Shown here: positions 1-6,515 of the stretch, one piece after another
Layout: the number at the start of each line of letters is the position of its first letter
Position numbering within the stretch: the first letter of the stretch is position 1
Source: DATGCT01 sp964639325
Lineage (GTDB): Bacteria > Patescibacteriota > Minisyncoccia > UBA6257 > GWB1-50-10
Length of the DNA stretch: 17,459 bases
Assembly (NCBI GenBank): GCA_964639325.1
Contig: CAZXDO010000014.1
Location: 1-17,459 of the forward strand
Direction of reading: 5' to 3'
Notes under the pieces: generated by a model
The model's database searches: none
Seen by the model: the letters and a program-made list of their open reading frames with translations, nothing else
Told to the model about the DNA's origin: nothing
Position numbers and translations under genes: made by a program

Positions 1-78
1 ACCCCCAAGTTGGGATTCCCGTGGGTGTCGTTCATTCCCCGAAGGGGTATGTGCGACACCCCAAAGTTGAGAGTTTAG
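1..78. repeat. Degenerate palindromic repeat (copy A1), truncated by window edge
   Basis: The first bases (2-12) are a right arm, CCCCCAAGTTG, matching the other copies at 693, 16466 and 16885. A nested hairpin follows: outer stem GGGTGTCG (23-30) with CGACACCC (54-61), and inside it CCCC (37-40) GAA GGGG (44-47). The 3' flank, CCAAAGTTGAGAGTTT, is the reverse complement (one mismatch) of the left flank of the copy at 16878. This copy therefore lies in the opposite orientation and has an enlarged loop. No transposase gene is visible nearby. Confidence 0.7.
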
Positions 79-114
79 TGGGGGTTCCCGACACCCCCAC
101 GTTGTTGTAGATAA
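79..114. repeat. Palindromic repeat (copy A2) with DnaA-box-like tail
   Basis: GGGGG (80-84), loop TTCCCGACA (85-93) and right arm CCCCCACGTTG (94-104) match the other copies. The tail TTGTAGATAAG contains TGTAGATAA (106-114), one mismatch from the DnaA box complement TGTGGATAA that is perfect in the copies at 16466 and 16885. The left arm is cut short: only GTGGGGG pairs, because the unit is fused to the preceding reversed copy A1. Confidence 0.75.
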
Positions 115-135
115 GCTTGTCCCTTCGTCGGCTCG

Positions 136-164
136 GGAAATAAACACTTTCGTGTTTACTTTCC
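136..164. other. Hairpin upstream of tspO
   Basis: GGAAATAAACAC (136-147) can pair with GTGTTTACTTTCC (152-164) around a 4-nt loop, with one bulged base. It is not followed by a T-run, so it does not look like an intrinsic terminator. It overlaps the -35 candidate of the downstream gene and could be an operator or an mRNA end structure; its role is unknown. Confidence 0.5.
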
Positions 165-183
165 TCGTCTTCCTTGTGATAAT
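155..183 (+). promoter_or_regulatory. Putative promoter of the TspO gene
   Basis: A TTTACT -35-like box (155-160) is followed, after 17 nt, by GATAAT (178-183), preceded by TG as in an extended -10. The -10 ends only 8 nt before the ATG at 192, so the transcript would have almost no leader. No Shine-Dalgarno sequence lies between them. Confidence 0.45.
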
Positions 184-191
184 TAAAAGTA

Positions 192-671
192 ATGAAGTTA
201 AGTAAAACATTTAAATTAATAATTTCCTTATTTTTACCCGTGATAATTGGTTCCGTATCTTCTATGCTTTCAATGTCTTCTACTTCTGTTTGGTATGATG
301 TTATCAATAAACCCAGTTTTACTCCGCCTGATTGGTTATTTGCCCCTGCTTGGACAGGACTTTATATTTTAATGGGTTTTGCTTTTTATGAAATTTGGCT
401 AGATAAAAAATCTGATAAACCCATTAAAAGAAAAGCAGTTCTTTTATTTATCTCCCAACTTGTTTTAAATGGTTTGTGGTCAATAATTTTCTTTGGTTTC
501 CACCAACCCCTTTTTGCTTTTATTGAGCTTATTATCCTATTAATAGTTGTTCTCTTAACCACTTATCAGTTTTACAAAATATTTAAACCTACTTTTTGGC
601 TTCTTCTACCATACATTCTGTGGCTTTTATACGCCGGAGCCTTAAACCTTGGCATAGTACTTCTTAATTAA
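192..671 (+). CDS. tspO: TspO/MBR family membrane protein
   Basis: A 159-aa integral membrane protein of the TspO/MBR (peripheral benzodiazepine receptor-like) family, which binds porphyrins and other hydrophobic ligands and is linked to stress sensing. Family hallmarks are visible: WYDVINKPSFTPPDW near residues 34-48, FAPAWTGLYILMG just after, QLVLNGLWSIIFFG in the middle, and PYILWLLYAGALNLGIVLLN at the C-terminus. Five hydrophobic segments and the usual family length (about 150-160 aa) indicate a complete gene. The ATG has no Shine-Dalgarno; a -10-like box lies 8 nt upstream. It stands alone between two palindromic repeats, with no obvious partner. The physiological ligand in this organism cannot be read from the sequence. 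Confidence 0.9.
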   Translation: MKLSKTFKLIISLFLPVIIGSVSSMLSMSSTSVWYDVINKPSFTPPDWLFAPAWTGLYILMGFAFYEIWLDKKSDKPIKRKAVLLFISQLVLNGLWSIIFFGFHQPLFAFIELIILLIVVLLTTYQFYKIFKPTFWLLLPYILWLLYAGALNLGIVLLN

Positions 672-692
672 TAATTAAATTCGGGGTATTAC

Positions 693-723
693 CAACGTGG
701 GGGTTCCCGACACCCCCAAGTTA
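693..723. repeat. Palindromic repeat (copy B)
   Basis: Left arm CAACGTGGGGG (693-703), loop TTCCCGACA (704-712) and right arm CCCCCAAGTTA (713-723) form a long stem-loop. The outer flanks differ from copies A2, C and D: there is no TGTGGATAAG tail, only a G-run (724-730) that leads directly into a -35 box at 732. Confidence 0.8.
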
Positions 724-731
724 GGGGGGGG

Positions 732-760
732 TTGACTTTTTATAGTTATGGGTATATATT
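732..760 (+). promoter_or_regulatory. Sigma70-type promoter for the DUF5320 gene
   Basis: TTGACT (732-737), a 17-nt spacer and TATATT (755-760) make a near-consensus housekeeping promoter starting 9 nt after palindromic repeat B. The predicted start near 767 would give a leader of about 49 nt containing the small hairpin TCGCT-ATA-AGCGA (793-805). Confidence 0.65.
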
Positions 761-815
761 CATAATATAAAAGGTCGTAAGTATAAATTAATTCGCTATA
801 AGCGATAAAAATATT

Positions 816-1040
816 ATGCCTAGATTTGATGGTACAGGCCCTTTGGGCCGCGGTCCTATGACTGGAAGGGGATTTGGTCCCTGCGGTGGAGGCGATGGAT
901 ATGGCAGAGGCTACGGTTCCCGCAGATGGTATCCTACCAAAAAGGAGGAAACCGAAATACTCGAAGAAGAAGCAAAAGACCTTGAAAATGAATTAAAAGC
1001 GGTAAAGGAAAGAATATCCGATCTTAAGGACCGTAAATAG
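816..1040 (+). CDS. DUF5320 family small Gly-rich protein
   Basis: A 74-aa protein with a Gly/Arg-rich N-terminal half (MPRFDGTGPLGRGPMTGRGF, then a Cys and more Gly) and a charged helical C-terminal half (about residues 42-74, rich in Glu and Lys) that should form a coiled coil. The N-terminal signature fits the DUF5320 family; its function is unknown. In other genomes such genes are often near DUF134 regulators and NifX/NifB-type iron-molybdenum cofactor-like proteins, and here a DUF134 gene follows 68 nt downstream. A good promoter lies at 732-760; no Shine-Dalgarno precedes the ATG. The family assignment comes from remembered motif patterns, not a search. Confidence 0.8.
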   Translation: MPRFDGTGPLGRGPMTGRGFGPCGGGDGYGRGYGSRRWYPTKKEETEILEEEAKDLENELKAVKERISDLKDRK

Positions 1041-1046
1041 AACAAA

Positions 1047-1075
1047 GCCCCTCATATGCGATGCACGTGAGGGGC
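1047..1075. other. Strong hairpin between DUF5320 and DUF134 genes
   Basis: GCCCCTCA (1047-1054) pairs perfectly with TGAGGGGC (1068-1075) around a 13-nt loop. No T-run follows on the plus strand, so it is not a standard intrinsic terminator. It may be an mRNA-stabilising or factor-assisted end of the upstream transcript, or a regulatory site ahead of the DUF134 gene. Confidence 0.6.
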
Positions 1076-1095
1076 GCTCCATAATCATTAAAATA

Positions 1096-1101
1096 TATAA
1101 T
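1096..1101 (+). promoter_or_regulatory. -10 box of a likely leaderless DUF134 transcript
   Basis: A perfect TATAAT sits 7 nt before the ATG at 1109, putting transcription start at or one base before the start codon. No -35 box is evident and there is no Shine-Dalgarno. Confidence 0.5.
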
Positions 1102-1108
1102 TAATAAC

Positions 1109-1393
1109 ATGACAAGACCGTTTAAAAAAAGAAAAATAAGATTTAAACCCGGAGTTACTTACTTTAAGCCGAGAGGGGTTCCTCTTTCTATATTAGAGGA
1201 AGTAAATCTTAGTATGGATGAAATAGAAGCAATTCATCTTTCTGATTTTAAAGGAATTAACCAAACCCAAGCTTCAAAAAATATGGGTATTTCCCAAAGT
1301 ACTTTTCAAAGAACTTTAGAAAAAGCCCATCAAAAAATAGCTGAGGCCTTAATTGAGGGTAAGGCAATAAAAGTTCGTAATATGTTACAATAA
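1109..1393 (+). CDS. DUF134 / UPF0251 helix-turn-helix protein
   Basis: A 94-aa protein matching the UPF0251 (DUF134) family along its whole length: a basic start (MTRPFKKRKIRFKPGV), then YFKPRGVPLSILEEVNLSMD (about 18-37), then a sigma70-region-4-like helix-turn-helix with NQTQASKNMGISQSTFQRTL (about 51-70). Such proteins are small DNA-binding regulators of uncharacterised regulons. The usual metal-binding cysteines of longer members are absent, as the protein ends soon after the HTH. It follows the DUF5320 gene, its common neighbour, and seems to have its own -10 box. DNA binding is a confident inference from the fold; the target is unknown. Confidence 0.88.
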   Translation: MTRPFKKRKIRFKPGVTYFKPRGVPLSILEEVNLSMDEIEAIHLSDFKGINQTQASKNMGISQSTFQRTLEKAHQKIAEALIEGKAIKVRNMLQ

Positions 1394-1429
1394 TTTAGTT
1401 AATATAGCTTTAATTCTATTTAAAAAAAT

Positions 1430-2677
1430 ATGAAACGAATTGCTTTAACAATTTTTATTATTTTTATTGCCCTTTTCGGGGTTTTTTCTAATTTTCATAC
1501 CATTAAAGCTCAGGAAATTTCAAATAACGGAGAATCTCTTGATGTTTATTTCTTTTATAGTTATTCCTGTCCACATTGTGCTAAGGAGAAGATTTTTCTT
1601 AATAGTATTGAAGATAAATATCCTCAAGTTAATTTTTCTCGGCATGCTATAGAAGACTCAAGTAATCACGACCTTCTTTTTGAATTAACTGAAGAGCACG
1701 GAGCTGATCGTTTTTTAGGTTTGGTGCCTATAACTTTTGTGGGAGATGAAGATTTTTTTGTTGGTTTTGATAATAAAGAGGGAATAGGCCAAGATATAGA
1801 AAATTCTATAAAAAAACAACTTGGTTTAAATGGAGAAAAAAATCAAACAGAAATAAGAATAGGGGAAGAGACAGAAAATCTTACTGAAGAAAATCAAGAA
1901 AAAGAAATCCCTGAAGGTATCACCAACGTAGAAAACAAAATAAATGTTCCGTTTGCCGGGAGTATAAATCCGGAAAATCATTCTTTACCGGCCCTTTCTG
2001 TTTTACTTGGTCTTCTTGACGGCTTTAATGTTTGTTCTTTAGGTGCCCTGGTTTTAATACTTGGGTTGGTTATCGCCTTAAAATCAAGAAAAAAGATATT
2101 GGGCCTGGGAAGCGTTTTTGTAATAACTACGGCTCTAATTTATGGACTTCTTATAGTTCTTTGGTATCAACTTTTTTCTGCTCTTTCTTCATTTGTTGGA
2201 GCAATCACAGTTATTGTCGGTCTTCTTGCTGTCTTTGGAGGAATATTTTTCTTAATTGAGTTTAGAAACTATATTAAATACGGTCCTAAATGCAACACTG
2301 CCGGCAACAGATTTGTTAATAAACTTTCGGGAAAAGTTCAAAAAGCTTTCCGAAGCAAAAGCGGTTTGTTAACTCTAACAGGTATTATCTTTCTTTTTGC
2401 AGCTGCCATTACCGTTATTGAATTTCCTTGTTCTGCTGCTGTTCCGGTTGTTTTTGCCGGAATATTAGCCGAACAAGGACTTTCCGTTTTAAGCTACCTT
2501 ACTTATATCGGAATATTTGTTCTCTTCTACATGCTTGATGAAATTATTGTTTTCTTAATTGCTGTTTGGAAAATGGATGTTTGGTTGGCTTCTCCTAAAT
2601 TTGTTACTTGGGCCACTTTTATTGAAGGAATTATTCTTTTGCTTTTAGGGGGTTATTATCTCTTAAGTATTTTGTAA
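1430..2677 (+). CDS. Thioredoxin-like/CcdA-like transmembrane fusion
   Basis: A 415-aa envelope protein, probably handling thiol redox chemistry outside the membrane. Residues 1-28 are a signal peptide (basic start, hydrophobic core, ending near KAQ). Residues 37-130 look like a thioredoxin/glutaredoxin fold with the active site CPHC (47-50) and a cis-proline candidate P100 in VPITFVG. A charged, Glu-rich linker (about 135-175) leads to six hydrophobic segments (about 185-415) resembling the CcdA/DsbD electron-transfer domain. Two membrane Cys, in FNVCSLGAL and EFPCSAAVP, are placed like the CcdA redox pair. Family knowledge suggests electrons pass from the membrane domain to the extracytoplasmic CPHC site. 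It is 36 nt after the DUF134 gene and 12 nt before xseA. No substrate is evident from the neighbours. Confidence 0.82.
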   Translation: MKRIALTIFIIFIALFGVFSNFHTIKAQEISNNGESLDVYFFYSYSCPHCAKEKIFLNSIEDKYPQVNFSRHAIEDSSNHDLLFELTEEHGADRFLGLVPITFVGDEDFFVGFDNKEGIGQDIENSIKKQLGLNGEKNQTEIRIGEETENLTEENQEKEIPEGITNVENKINVPFAGSINPENHSLPALSVLLGLLDGFNVCSLGALVLILGLVIALKSRKKILGLGSVFVITTALIYGLLIVLWYQLFSALSSFVGAITVIVGLLAVFGGIFFLIEFRNYIKYGPKCNTAGNRFVNKLSGKVQKAFRSKSGLLTLTGIIFLFAAAITVIEFPCSAAVPVVFAGILAEQGLSVLSYLTYIGIFVLFYMLDEIIVFLIAVWKMDVWLASPKFVTWATFIEGIILLLLGGYYLLSIL

Positions 2678-2689
2678 GGGGAATTAATT

Positions 2690-4000
2690 ATGACTTCTGA
2701 ACAAAATCATCTTTTTAATAAAGTGTATAAAGAATCCCAAAAGCCAAAAGAAGAACAGGTTCTTTCAGTAGGAACTTATCTTTCTCTTTTAAATATTGGC
2801 CTTAAAAAATCAGGACCAAGAAGAATAAAAGGGGAAATTTCCAGTATGGATATAAAAAATCGCTATCTTTTCTTTAATATTAAAGATAAAGAAGATGAAA
2901 GTATGCTTAATTGCTTTATGTGGCGCAGGAATTATGATCTTTCAGGTATTGATATTGAGATAGGTATGGAAGTTATTGTTTCCGGTTATCCTGAGGTATA
3001 TAAGCCTAGAGGAAGTTTTAACCTTCAAGCCCAAACCATTGAATTGGTTGGGGAAGGAGCCCTTAAAAAAGCTTACGATGAATTAAAGAAAAAACTTGAA
3101 AAAGAAGGACTCTTTCTTCCTGAAAGAAAAAAAACAATACCCAATTTTCCTAAACGCATAGGTCTTGTAACCTCAAAAGATGCTGCCGCTTATGGTGATT
3201 TTATAGGAAATTTAAGCAAGTTTAATTTCAAGGTTTTTCTTTCAAATTCTTCTGTTGAAGGAAAAAGAGCCGTTCCTGAACTTCTAAAAGCTCTCCACTC
3301 TCTTAAGAAAAAAGATATAGATGTTCTTGTCATTACCAGAGGAGGAGGATCTATAGAGTCCCTGCAGGCCTTTGATAACGAAACTTTAGTTAGAGAAATA
3401 GCTGATTTTCCTAAACCGGTTATTTCCGCTATAGGCCACCATAAAGATATACCTCTTGTAGCTTTATCCGCCGATGTTAATGTTTCCACCCCTACTGCTG
3501 CAGCTAAAGAAATAAACAGGTCATGGGAGGAAGCTCGCCATAAGGTTTACGAATATGAAAGAGAAATAATTGCCCTTTATAACCAAAACCTTTTTAACAC
3601 AGAAAGAAAAATTTTTGAATTTTCAAATGAATTAAGAAAGAAATTTAAAGAAACTCTTGAAAACTTCCGCCGTCTTGAATCAGATATCCGTTCTTTTTTA
3701 GAAAAGTTTAAGCACACCCTTAAAAACATCGATGAAACTATAACTAGCTCGGGAGAGATGTTGACCTCTAGTTTCCACCGTCTTTTTAACAGAGCCGAAG
3801 AAAAAATTTCTTTTGCCAAAGAAAGTATATTTGCTTTTAACCCCAAGCGGCAGCTTGACCTTGGATACAGTATTGTCTCGGCAGGAGGAAGAGTAATAAA
3901 AAGTATTAAGAACATAAAAACAAAAGATAAAATTGATGTCCAAGTTTCAGATGGTATAATTGAAGGAGAAGTTATTAAAACAAAAAAGAAAAATGAATAA
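2690..4000 (+). CDS. xseA: Exodeoxyribonuclease VII large subunit
   Basis: A 436-aa catalytic subunit of exonuclease VII, which degrades single-stranded DNA into oligonucleotides in repair and recombination. The N-terminal third (about 22-125) is an OB-fold-like DNA-binding domain; the central domain carries RGGGSIESLQAF (217-228) and ISAIGHHKD (245-253) followed by STPTAAAKEI; the C-terminal part is a long coiled-coil region ending in a beta-rich tail (LDLGYSIVSAGGRVIKS). The conserved GHExD motif reads GHHKD here, a change worth noting. Length is normal. An AGGGGA Shine-Dalgarno precedes the ATG. The last 8 nt overlap the start of xseB, implying translational coupling of the two subunits. 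Confidence 0.93.
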   Translation: MTSEQNHLFNKVYKESQKPKEEQVLSVGTYLSLLNIGLKKSGPRRIKGEISSMDIKNRYLFFNIKDKEDESMLNCFMWRRNYDLSGIDIEIGMEVIVSGYPEVYKPRGSFNLQAQTIELVGEGALKKAYDELKKKLEKEGLFLPERKKTIPNFPKRIGLVTSKDAAAYGDFIGNLSKFNFKVFLSNSSVEGKRAVPELLKALHSLKKKDIDVLVITRGGGSIESLQAFDNETLVREIADFPKPVISAIGHHKDIPLVALSADVNVSTPTAAAKEINRSWEEARHKVYEYEREIIALYNQNLFNTERKIFEFSNELRKKFKETLENFRRLESDIRSFLEKFKHTLKNIDETITSSGEMLTSSFHRLFNRAEEKISFAKESIFAFNPKRQLDLGYSIVSAGGRVIKSIKNIKTKDKIDVQVSDGIIEGEVIKTKKKNE

Positions 4001-4205
4001 GAAAAATGAAAAATTTAATCTTTCCGAAGCTCTTAACAAACTTGATGATTTAGTTAATTGGTTCAAGAATCAAGAAAAAATTGATGTAGAAAAAGGTTTA
4101 GAAAAAGTAAAAGAAGGATCGGTTCTTTTAAAAGAAAGTAGAAAAAGACTTAAAGAAATTGAAAACGAATTTGAGGAAGTTAAAAAAGACATTGAAGAAG
4201 AATAA
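3993..4205 (+). CDS. xseB: Exodeoxyribonuclease VII small subunit
   Basis: A 70-aa, highly charged helical protein matching XseB: FNLSEALNKLDDLVNWF is the family's N-terminal motif, followed by DVEKGLEKVKEGSVLLKESR and an acidic tail. XseB forms coiled coils with the long helices of XseA. The ATG at 3993 overlaps the end of xseA (ATGAATAA), giving a size normal for the family; a TTG at 3960 in the same frame would add a basic stretch not seen in XseB and is rejected. No Shine-Dalgarno, so it probably depends on coupling to xseA. Confidence 0.9.
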   Translation: MNKKNEKFNLSEALNKLDDLVNWFKNQEKIDVEKGLEKVKEGSVLLKESRKRLKEIENEFEEVKKDIEEE

Positions 4206-4207
4206 TT

Positions 4208-4753
4208 ATGTTTTTAAACGGCAAACAAATTCTTAGGCTTACTGTATTGATAATAATTCTTGCCGCTATTTGGTTTGGGATTGATGGTTTAAATAGTTTA
4301 GATAACGAAGTTAACTTGGAAGATAGTTTTGAGGCACCTCTTTTTATTGAAAGCTTAACGGGCGTTCATTCTATAGTCGCTGACAAATTAGGTAATTTTT
4401 GGGTGAGCCAACCACAAGAAGGAACAGTTTCTTTAATTAGTGTAGACGAGTCCGGAGAAGTTGGTGATATAACCCAAATCTTTTCCGGTCTTAATAAACC
4501 CACCGAATTAGCCATTGAGCCCAATAACAAACTTACTTTATTCATAGTTGAAGATAATAAAATTTCATACGTCCGTCTTTACACCGAAGACGTTCTCCAC
4601 AAATTAACAGAAATACCAGAAGGAACAGATTTCATTAATCTTTCTTTTACAGAAGATGGATCTTTGCTTGTTGTTGAAGAATCCACAGGGAGAATATATG
4701 GACTAGACGGGAATTTTGGGTATAATGATTCTCAGTCGGAGAATGAAGAATAG
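4208..4753 (+). CDS. Membrane-anchored NHL/SMP-30-like beta-propeller fragment
   Basis: A 181-aa protein that starts 2 nt after xseB. Residues 8-27 are an uncleaved-looking membrane anchor (ILRLTVLIIILAAIWFGI). The rest contains repeated blade-like stretches: VHSIVADKLGNFWVSQP, NKPTELAIEPNNKLTLFIVE and INLSFTEDGSLLVVEES, each resembling an NHL or SMP-30/gluconolactonase propeller blade. There are only about three or four blades, fewer than a closed propeller, so it may oligomerise or be a shortened relative. The C-terminus is acidic. No catalytic residues can be named. The location outside the cytoplasm is inferred from the N-terminal anchor. Confidence 0.65.
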   Translation: MFLNGKQILRLTVLIIILAAIWFGIDGLNSLDNEVNLEDSFEAPLFIESLTGVHSIVADKLGNFWVSQPQEGTVSLISVDESGEVGDITQIFSGLNKPTELAIEPNNKLTLFIVEDNKISYVRLYTEDVLHKLTEIPEGTDFINLSFTEDGSLLVVEESTGRIYGLDGNFGYNDSQSENEE

Positions 4754-4773
4754 TTAAATAAAATAAATAAATT

Positions 4774-5274
4774 ATACAAAAAACATTAATTATTGTCGTC
4801 GTCTTAGCTGTTATAGCCTTAGGAGCTTTTTGGGCTGTTGGTGGTTTTTCTGAAAACGGAGTTAATCCTGAAGTTGATAATCAAGAAGGTGAAGATATAG
4901 TTGTAAATGTATATTTTGGGAATAGTGAAATGAGCCCGGAAGACTGTTATAAAGTTTATCCGGTTGAACGCACCGTTTCTTCCACGGAAGCAATAGGGAC
5001 AGTTGCCGTTAATAAACTTTTAGAAGGTCCTACAGAAGAAGAAAAAAGTGAAGGTTATTTCACCAGTTTGCCCGAGGGTGTTGTCTTAAGCAGTTTAAGG
5101 GTTGAGGAAGGCGCTGCCTATGCTGATTTTAATGAGGTGCTAAATGAAGGTGGCGGATCCTGTTCAATGATGTCCCGTGCTACACAAATTAACGAAACTT
5201 TAGAACAATTTCCTACCGTTGATGAAGTAATTATTTCTGTAAACGGTGATGTTGAGACAGCTTTACAGCCATAA
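4774..5274 (+). CDS. GerMN domain protein with non-ATG start (ATA or ATT)
   Basis: Translating from 4774 gives an N-terminal membrane segment (TLIIVVVLAVIALGAFWAV), an acidic linker, then a GerMN-like domain: VVNVYFGN, VYPVERTVSSTEAIGTVAVN, LLEGPTEEEKSEGYFTSLPE, AAYADFNE, LNETLEQFPTVDEV-like helix and strand, and a final LQP. GerMN domains occur in spore and envelope proteins, function poorly defined. The frame opens after a TAA at 4768; the only codons available at the expected start are ATT (4771) and ATA (4774). The first ATG is at 4930, which would delete the anchor and the first strand of the domain. Either a rare start codon is used, or an ATG was lost by mutation or sequencing error. 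About 166 aa when read from 4774. Confidence 0.75.
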   Translation: MQKTLIIVVVLAVIALGAFWAVGGFSENGVNPEVDNQEGEDIVVNVYFGNSEMSPEDCYKVYPVERTVSSTEAIGTVAVNKLLEGPTEEEKSEGYFTSLPEGVVLSSLRVEEGAAYADFNEVLNEGGGSCSMMSRATQINETLEQFPTVDEVIISVNGDVETALQP

Positions 5275-5313
5275 CCAAGGTCGAAAAGTAGAGATTAATA
5301 AAAATAATTAAAA

Positions 5314-6090
5314 ATGAATCAAAAAAGTAAACATCTAATAAATTTTGCTATTATTATCGCTCTTTTAGCTTTTTCTTATGCCATTATTAATGTCGCCGGT
5401 TCATACTCTCGTTCAATTGAGCCATCTTCCTTTAAAAGTTTTTCAATTAGCGCAGAAGGCGACTCAATAGCCGTCCCCGATGTTGCTGAATTCAGTTTCA
5501 GTGTTGTCACCGAAGGAGGAAACAATGTTGGCTCTCTTCAAGAAGAGAATACTGAAAAAATGAATGAAGCAATTCAGTTTATTAAAGATCAGGGAGTTGA
5601 TGAAAAAGACATTAAAACTCAAAGATACAGCTTGGAGCCTCGTTACGAACATTATCGATGTGAAGACGGTCCTTGTCCGCCTCCTGAAATAGTTGGTTAT
5701 ACCATAAGACAAACAGCGGAAGTAAAAATACGCGACTTCGAAACTATTGGTACCATTATTAGTGGTGTGGTAGACCACGGTGCTAATACCGTTTCTCAAC
5801 TTAGTTTTGTTATTGATGATCCAACTGAAGTTGAAAATGAAGCCCGAGCCGAAGCAATAGAAAAAGCCAAAGAAAAAGCTGAAGCTATTGCCAAAGCCGG
5901 AGGCTTTAGAGTGGGCCAGCTTCTCTCCATTCAAGAAAGCGGCCAAAATGACATTTATCGTAATTACGCTGTAAAAGAAATGGCAATGGGTTCTGCAATA
6001 GAAGAGGCTGGTGGTACTCCAGCCCCATCAATTGAACCGGGTTCAGAAGAGGTAACTGTTAACGTTACCCTTGTCTACGAAATTAAATAG
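5314..6090 (+). CDS. SIMPL domain (DUF541/YggE-like) protein
   Basis: A 258-aa exported protein of the SIMPL/DUF541 family, to which E. coli YggE belongs; family members are periplasmic or secreted, linked to oxidative stress but without a known reaction. Residues 9-27 are a signal or anchor segment. The domain begins at FSISAEGDSIAVPDVAEFSF (about 44-63), continues with VDEKDIKTQRYSLEPRYEHY and GYTIRQTAEVKIRDFETIG, and ends with EARAEAIEKAKEKAEAIAKA and a GSEEVTVNVTLVYEIK strand. A C-x4-C pair (116 and 121) lies in an insertion and could form a disulfide. It ends the forward gene run and is followed by a clear terminator at 6107. Confidence 0.9.
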   Translation: MNQKSKHLINFAIIIALLAFSYAIINVAGSYSRSIEPSSFKSFSISAEGDSIAVPDVAEFSFSVVTEGGNNVGSLQEENTEKMNEAIQFIKDQGVDEKDIKTQRYSLEPRYEHYRCEDGPCPPPEIVGYTIRQTAEVKIRDFETIGTIISGVVDHGANTVSQLSFVIDDPTEVENEARAEAIEKAKEKAEAIAKAGGFRVGQLLSIQESGQNDIYRNYAVKEMAMGSAIEEAGGTPAPSIEPGSEEVTVNVTLVYEIK

Positions 6091-6106
6091 ATTTTGTCTT
6101 GAGAAT

Positions 6107-6146
6107 AATAAACACCCTTCATAATCTTGAGGGGTGTTTATTTTAT
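6107..6146 (+). terminator. Intrinsic terminator after the SIMPL gene
   Basis: AATAAACACCC (6107-6117) pairs perfectly with GGGTGTTTATT (6132-6142), followed by TTAT. It closes the gene run before a new -10 box at 6162. Confidence 0.85.
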
Positions 6147-6161
6147 AGACAGCTTTGTAAA

Positions 6162-6170
6162 TGATATAAT
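6162..6170 (+). promoter_or_regulatory. Extended -10 of a leaderless transcript
   Basis: TGATATAAT is a perfect extended -10 (TGnTATAAT). Exactly six bases separate it from the GTG at 6177, so +1 should be the G of the start codon. The preceding terminator ends only 15 nt upstream, leaving no room for another leader. Confidence 0.65.
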
Positions 6171-6176
6171 AACAAA

Positions 6177-6512
6177 GTGATTGAATCATTTATTAAGTCA
6201 AATTATCAGATTGTGTTATGGGTAATTATTATTGCCGCGGCTTTTCTTATTTTCTTTTATTTTTTCCGAGACATTTTTTCTAAAACAAAAGTTAAAAAAG
6301 GAGCAAAAGAAGGATTAATCTCTGAAAGAAAAGAGGTAATATTTGAACTTGTAAAAGGAAAAGGGGAAGAGGGTATTAATGAAAAAGAGGTATCTGATTT
6401 TTTAGGCATAAAGGAAAAAGAAGCTCATAGATATTTAATTGAATTAGTCCGGGAAAGAAAGGTAATTATAGACAGCGACATTGGCCAGGTCCCGCGTTAT
6501 AAAATTTTATAA
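6177..6512 (+). CDS. Membrane-tethered winged-helix protein
   Basis: A 111-aa protein with one N-terminal transmembrane segment (about 11-29, IVLWVIIIAAAFLIFFYFF), a basic linker, and a C-terminal winged-helix domain (about 50-111): ERKEVIFELVKGKGEEGINE, then VSDFLGIKEKEAHRYLIELV, and a wing ending QVPRYKIL. The GTG start is forced: no in-frame ATG precedes the membrane segment. Membrane-anchored wHTH proteins are known as one-component regulators, but no sensor domain is visible here, so regulation at the membrane is inference. It opens a run with a DUF5652-like protein and glycerate kinase. Confidence 0.75.
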   Translation: MIESFIKSNYQIVLWVIIIAAAFLIFFYFFRDIFSKTKVKKGAKEGLISERKEVIFELVKGKGEEGINEKEVSDFLGIKEKEAHRYLIELVRERKVIIDSDIGQVPRYKIL

Positions 6513-6515
6513 TCA

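Noticed and set aside
32..307. A 91-aa open frame on the minus strand
   Set aside because: It runs antisense through the palindromic repeats and the start of the TspO gene and has no family-like motifs or start signal.
3960..3992. TTG start for xseB, 33 nt upstream of the ATG
   Set aside because: It would add a basic stretch absent from XseB proteins; the ATG at 3993 gives the usual length and overlaps xseA in the usual coupled way.
4930..5274. ATG 4930 as the true start of the GerMN gene
   Set aside because: The same frame upstream encodes a plausible membrane anchor and the first GerMN strand, which would otherwise be untranslated.
6508..6513. TATAAT before the DUF5652-like gene as a separate promoter
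   Set aside because: It is only 2 nt from the ATG and contains the stop codon of the preceding gene; the spacing does not allow a transcript that includes the start.
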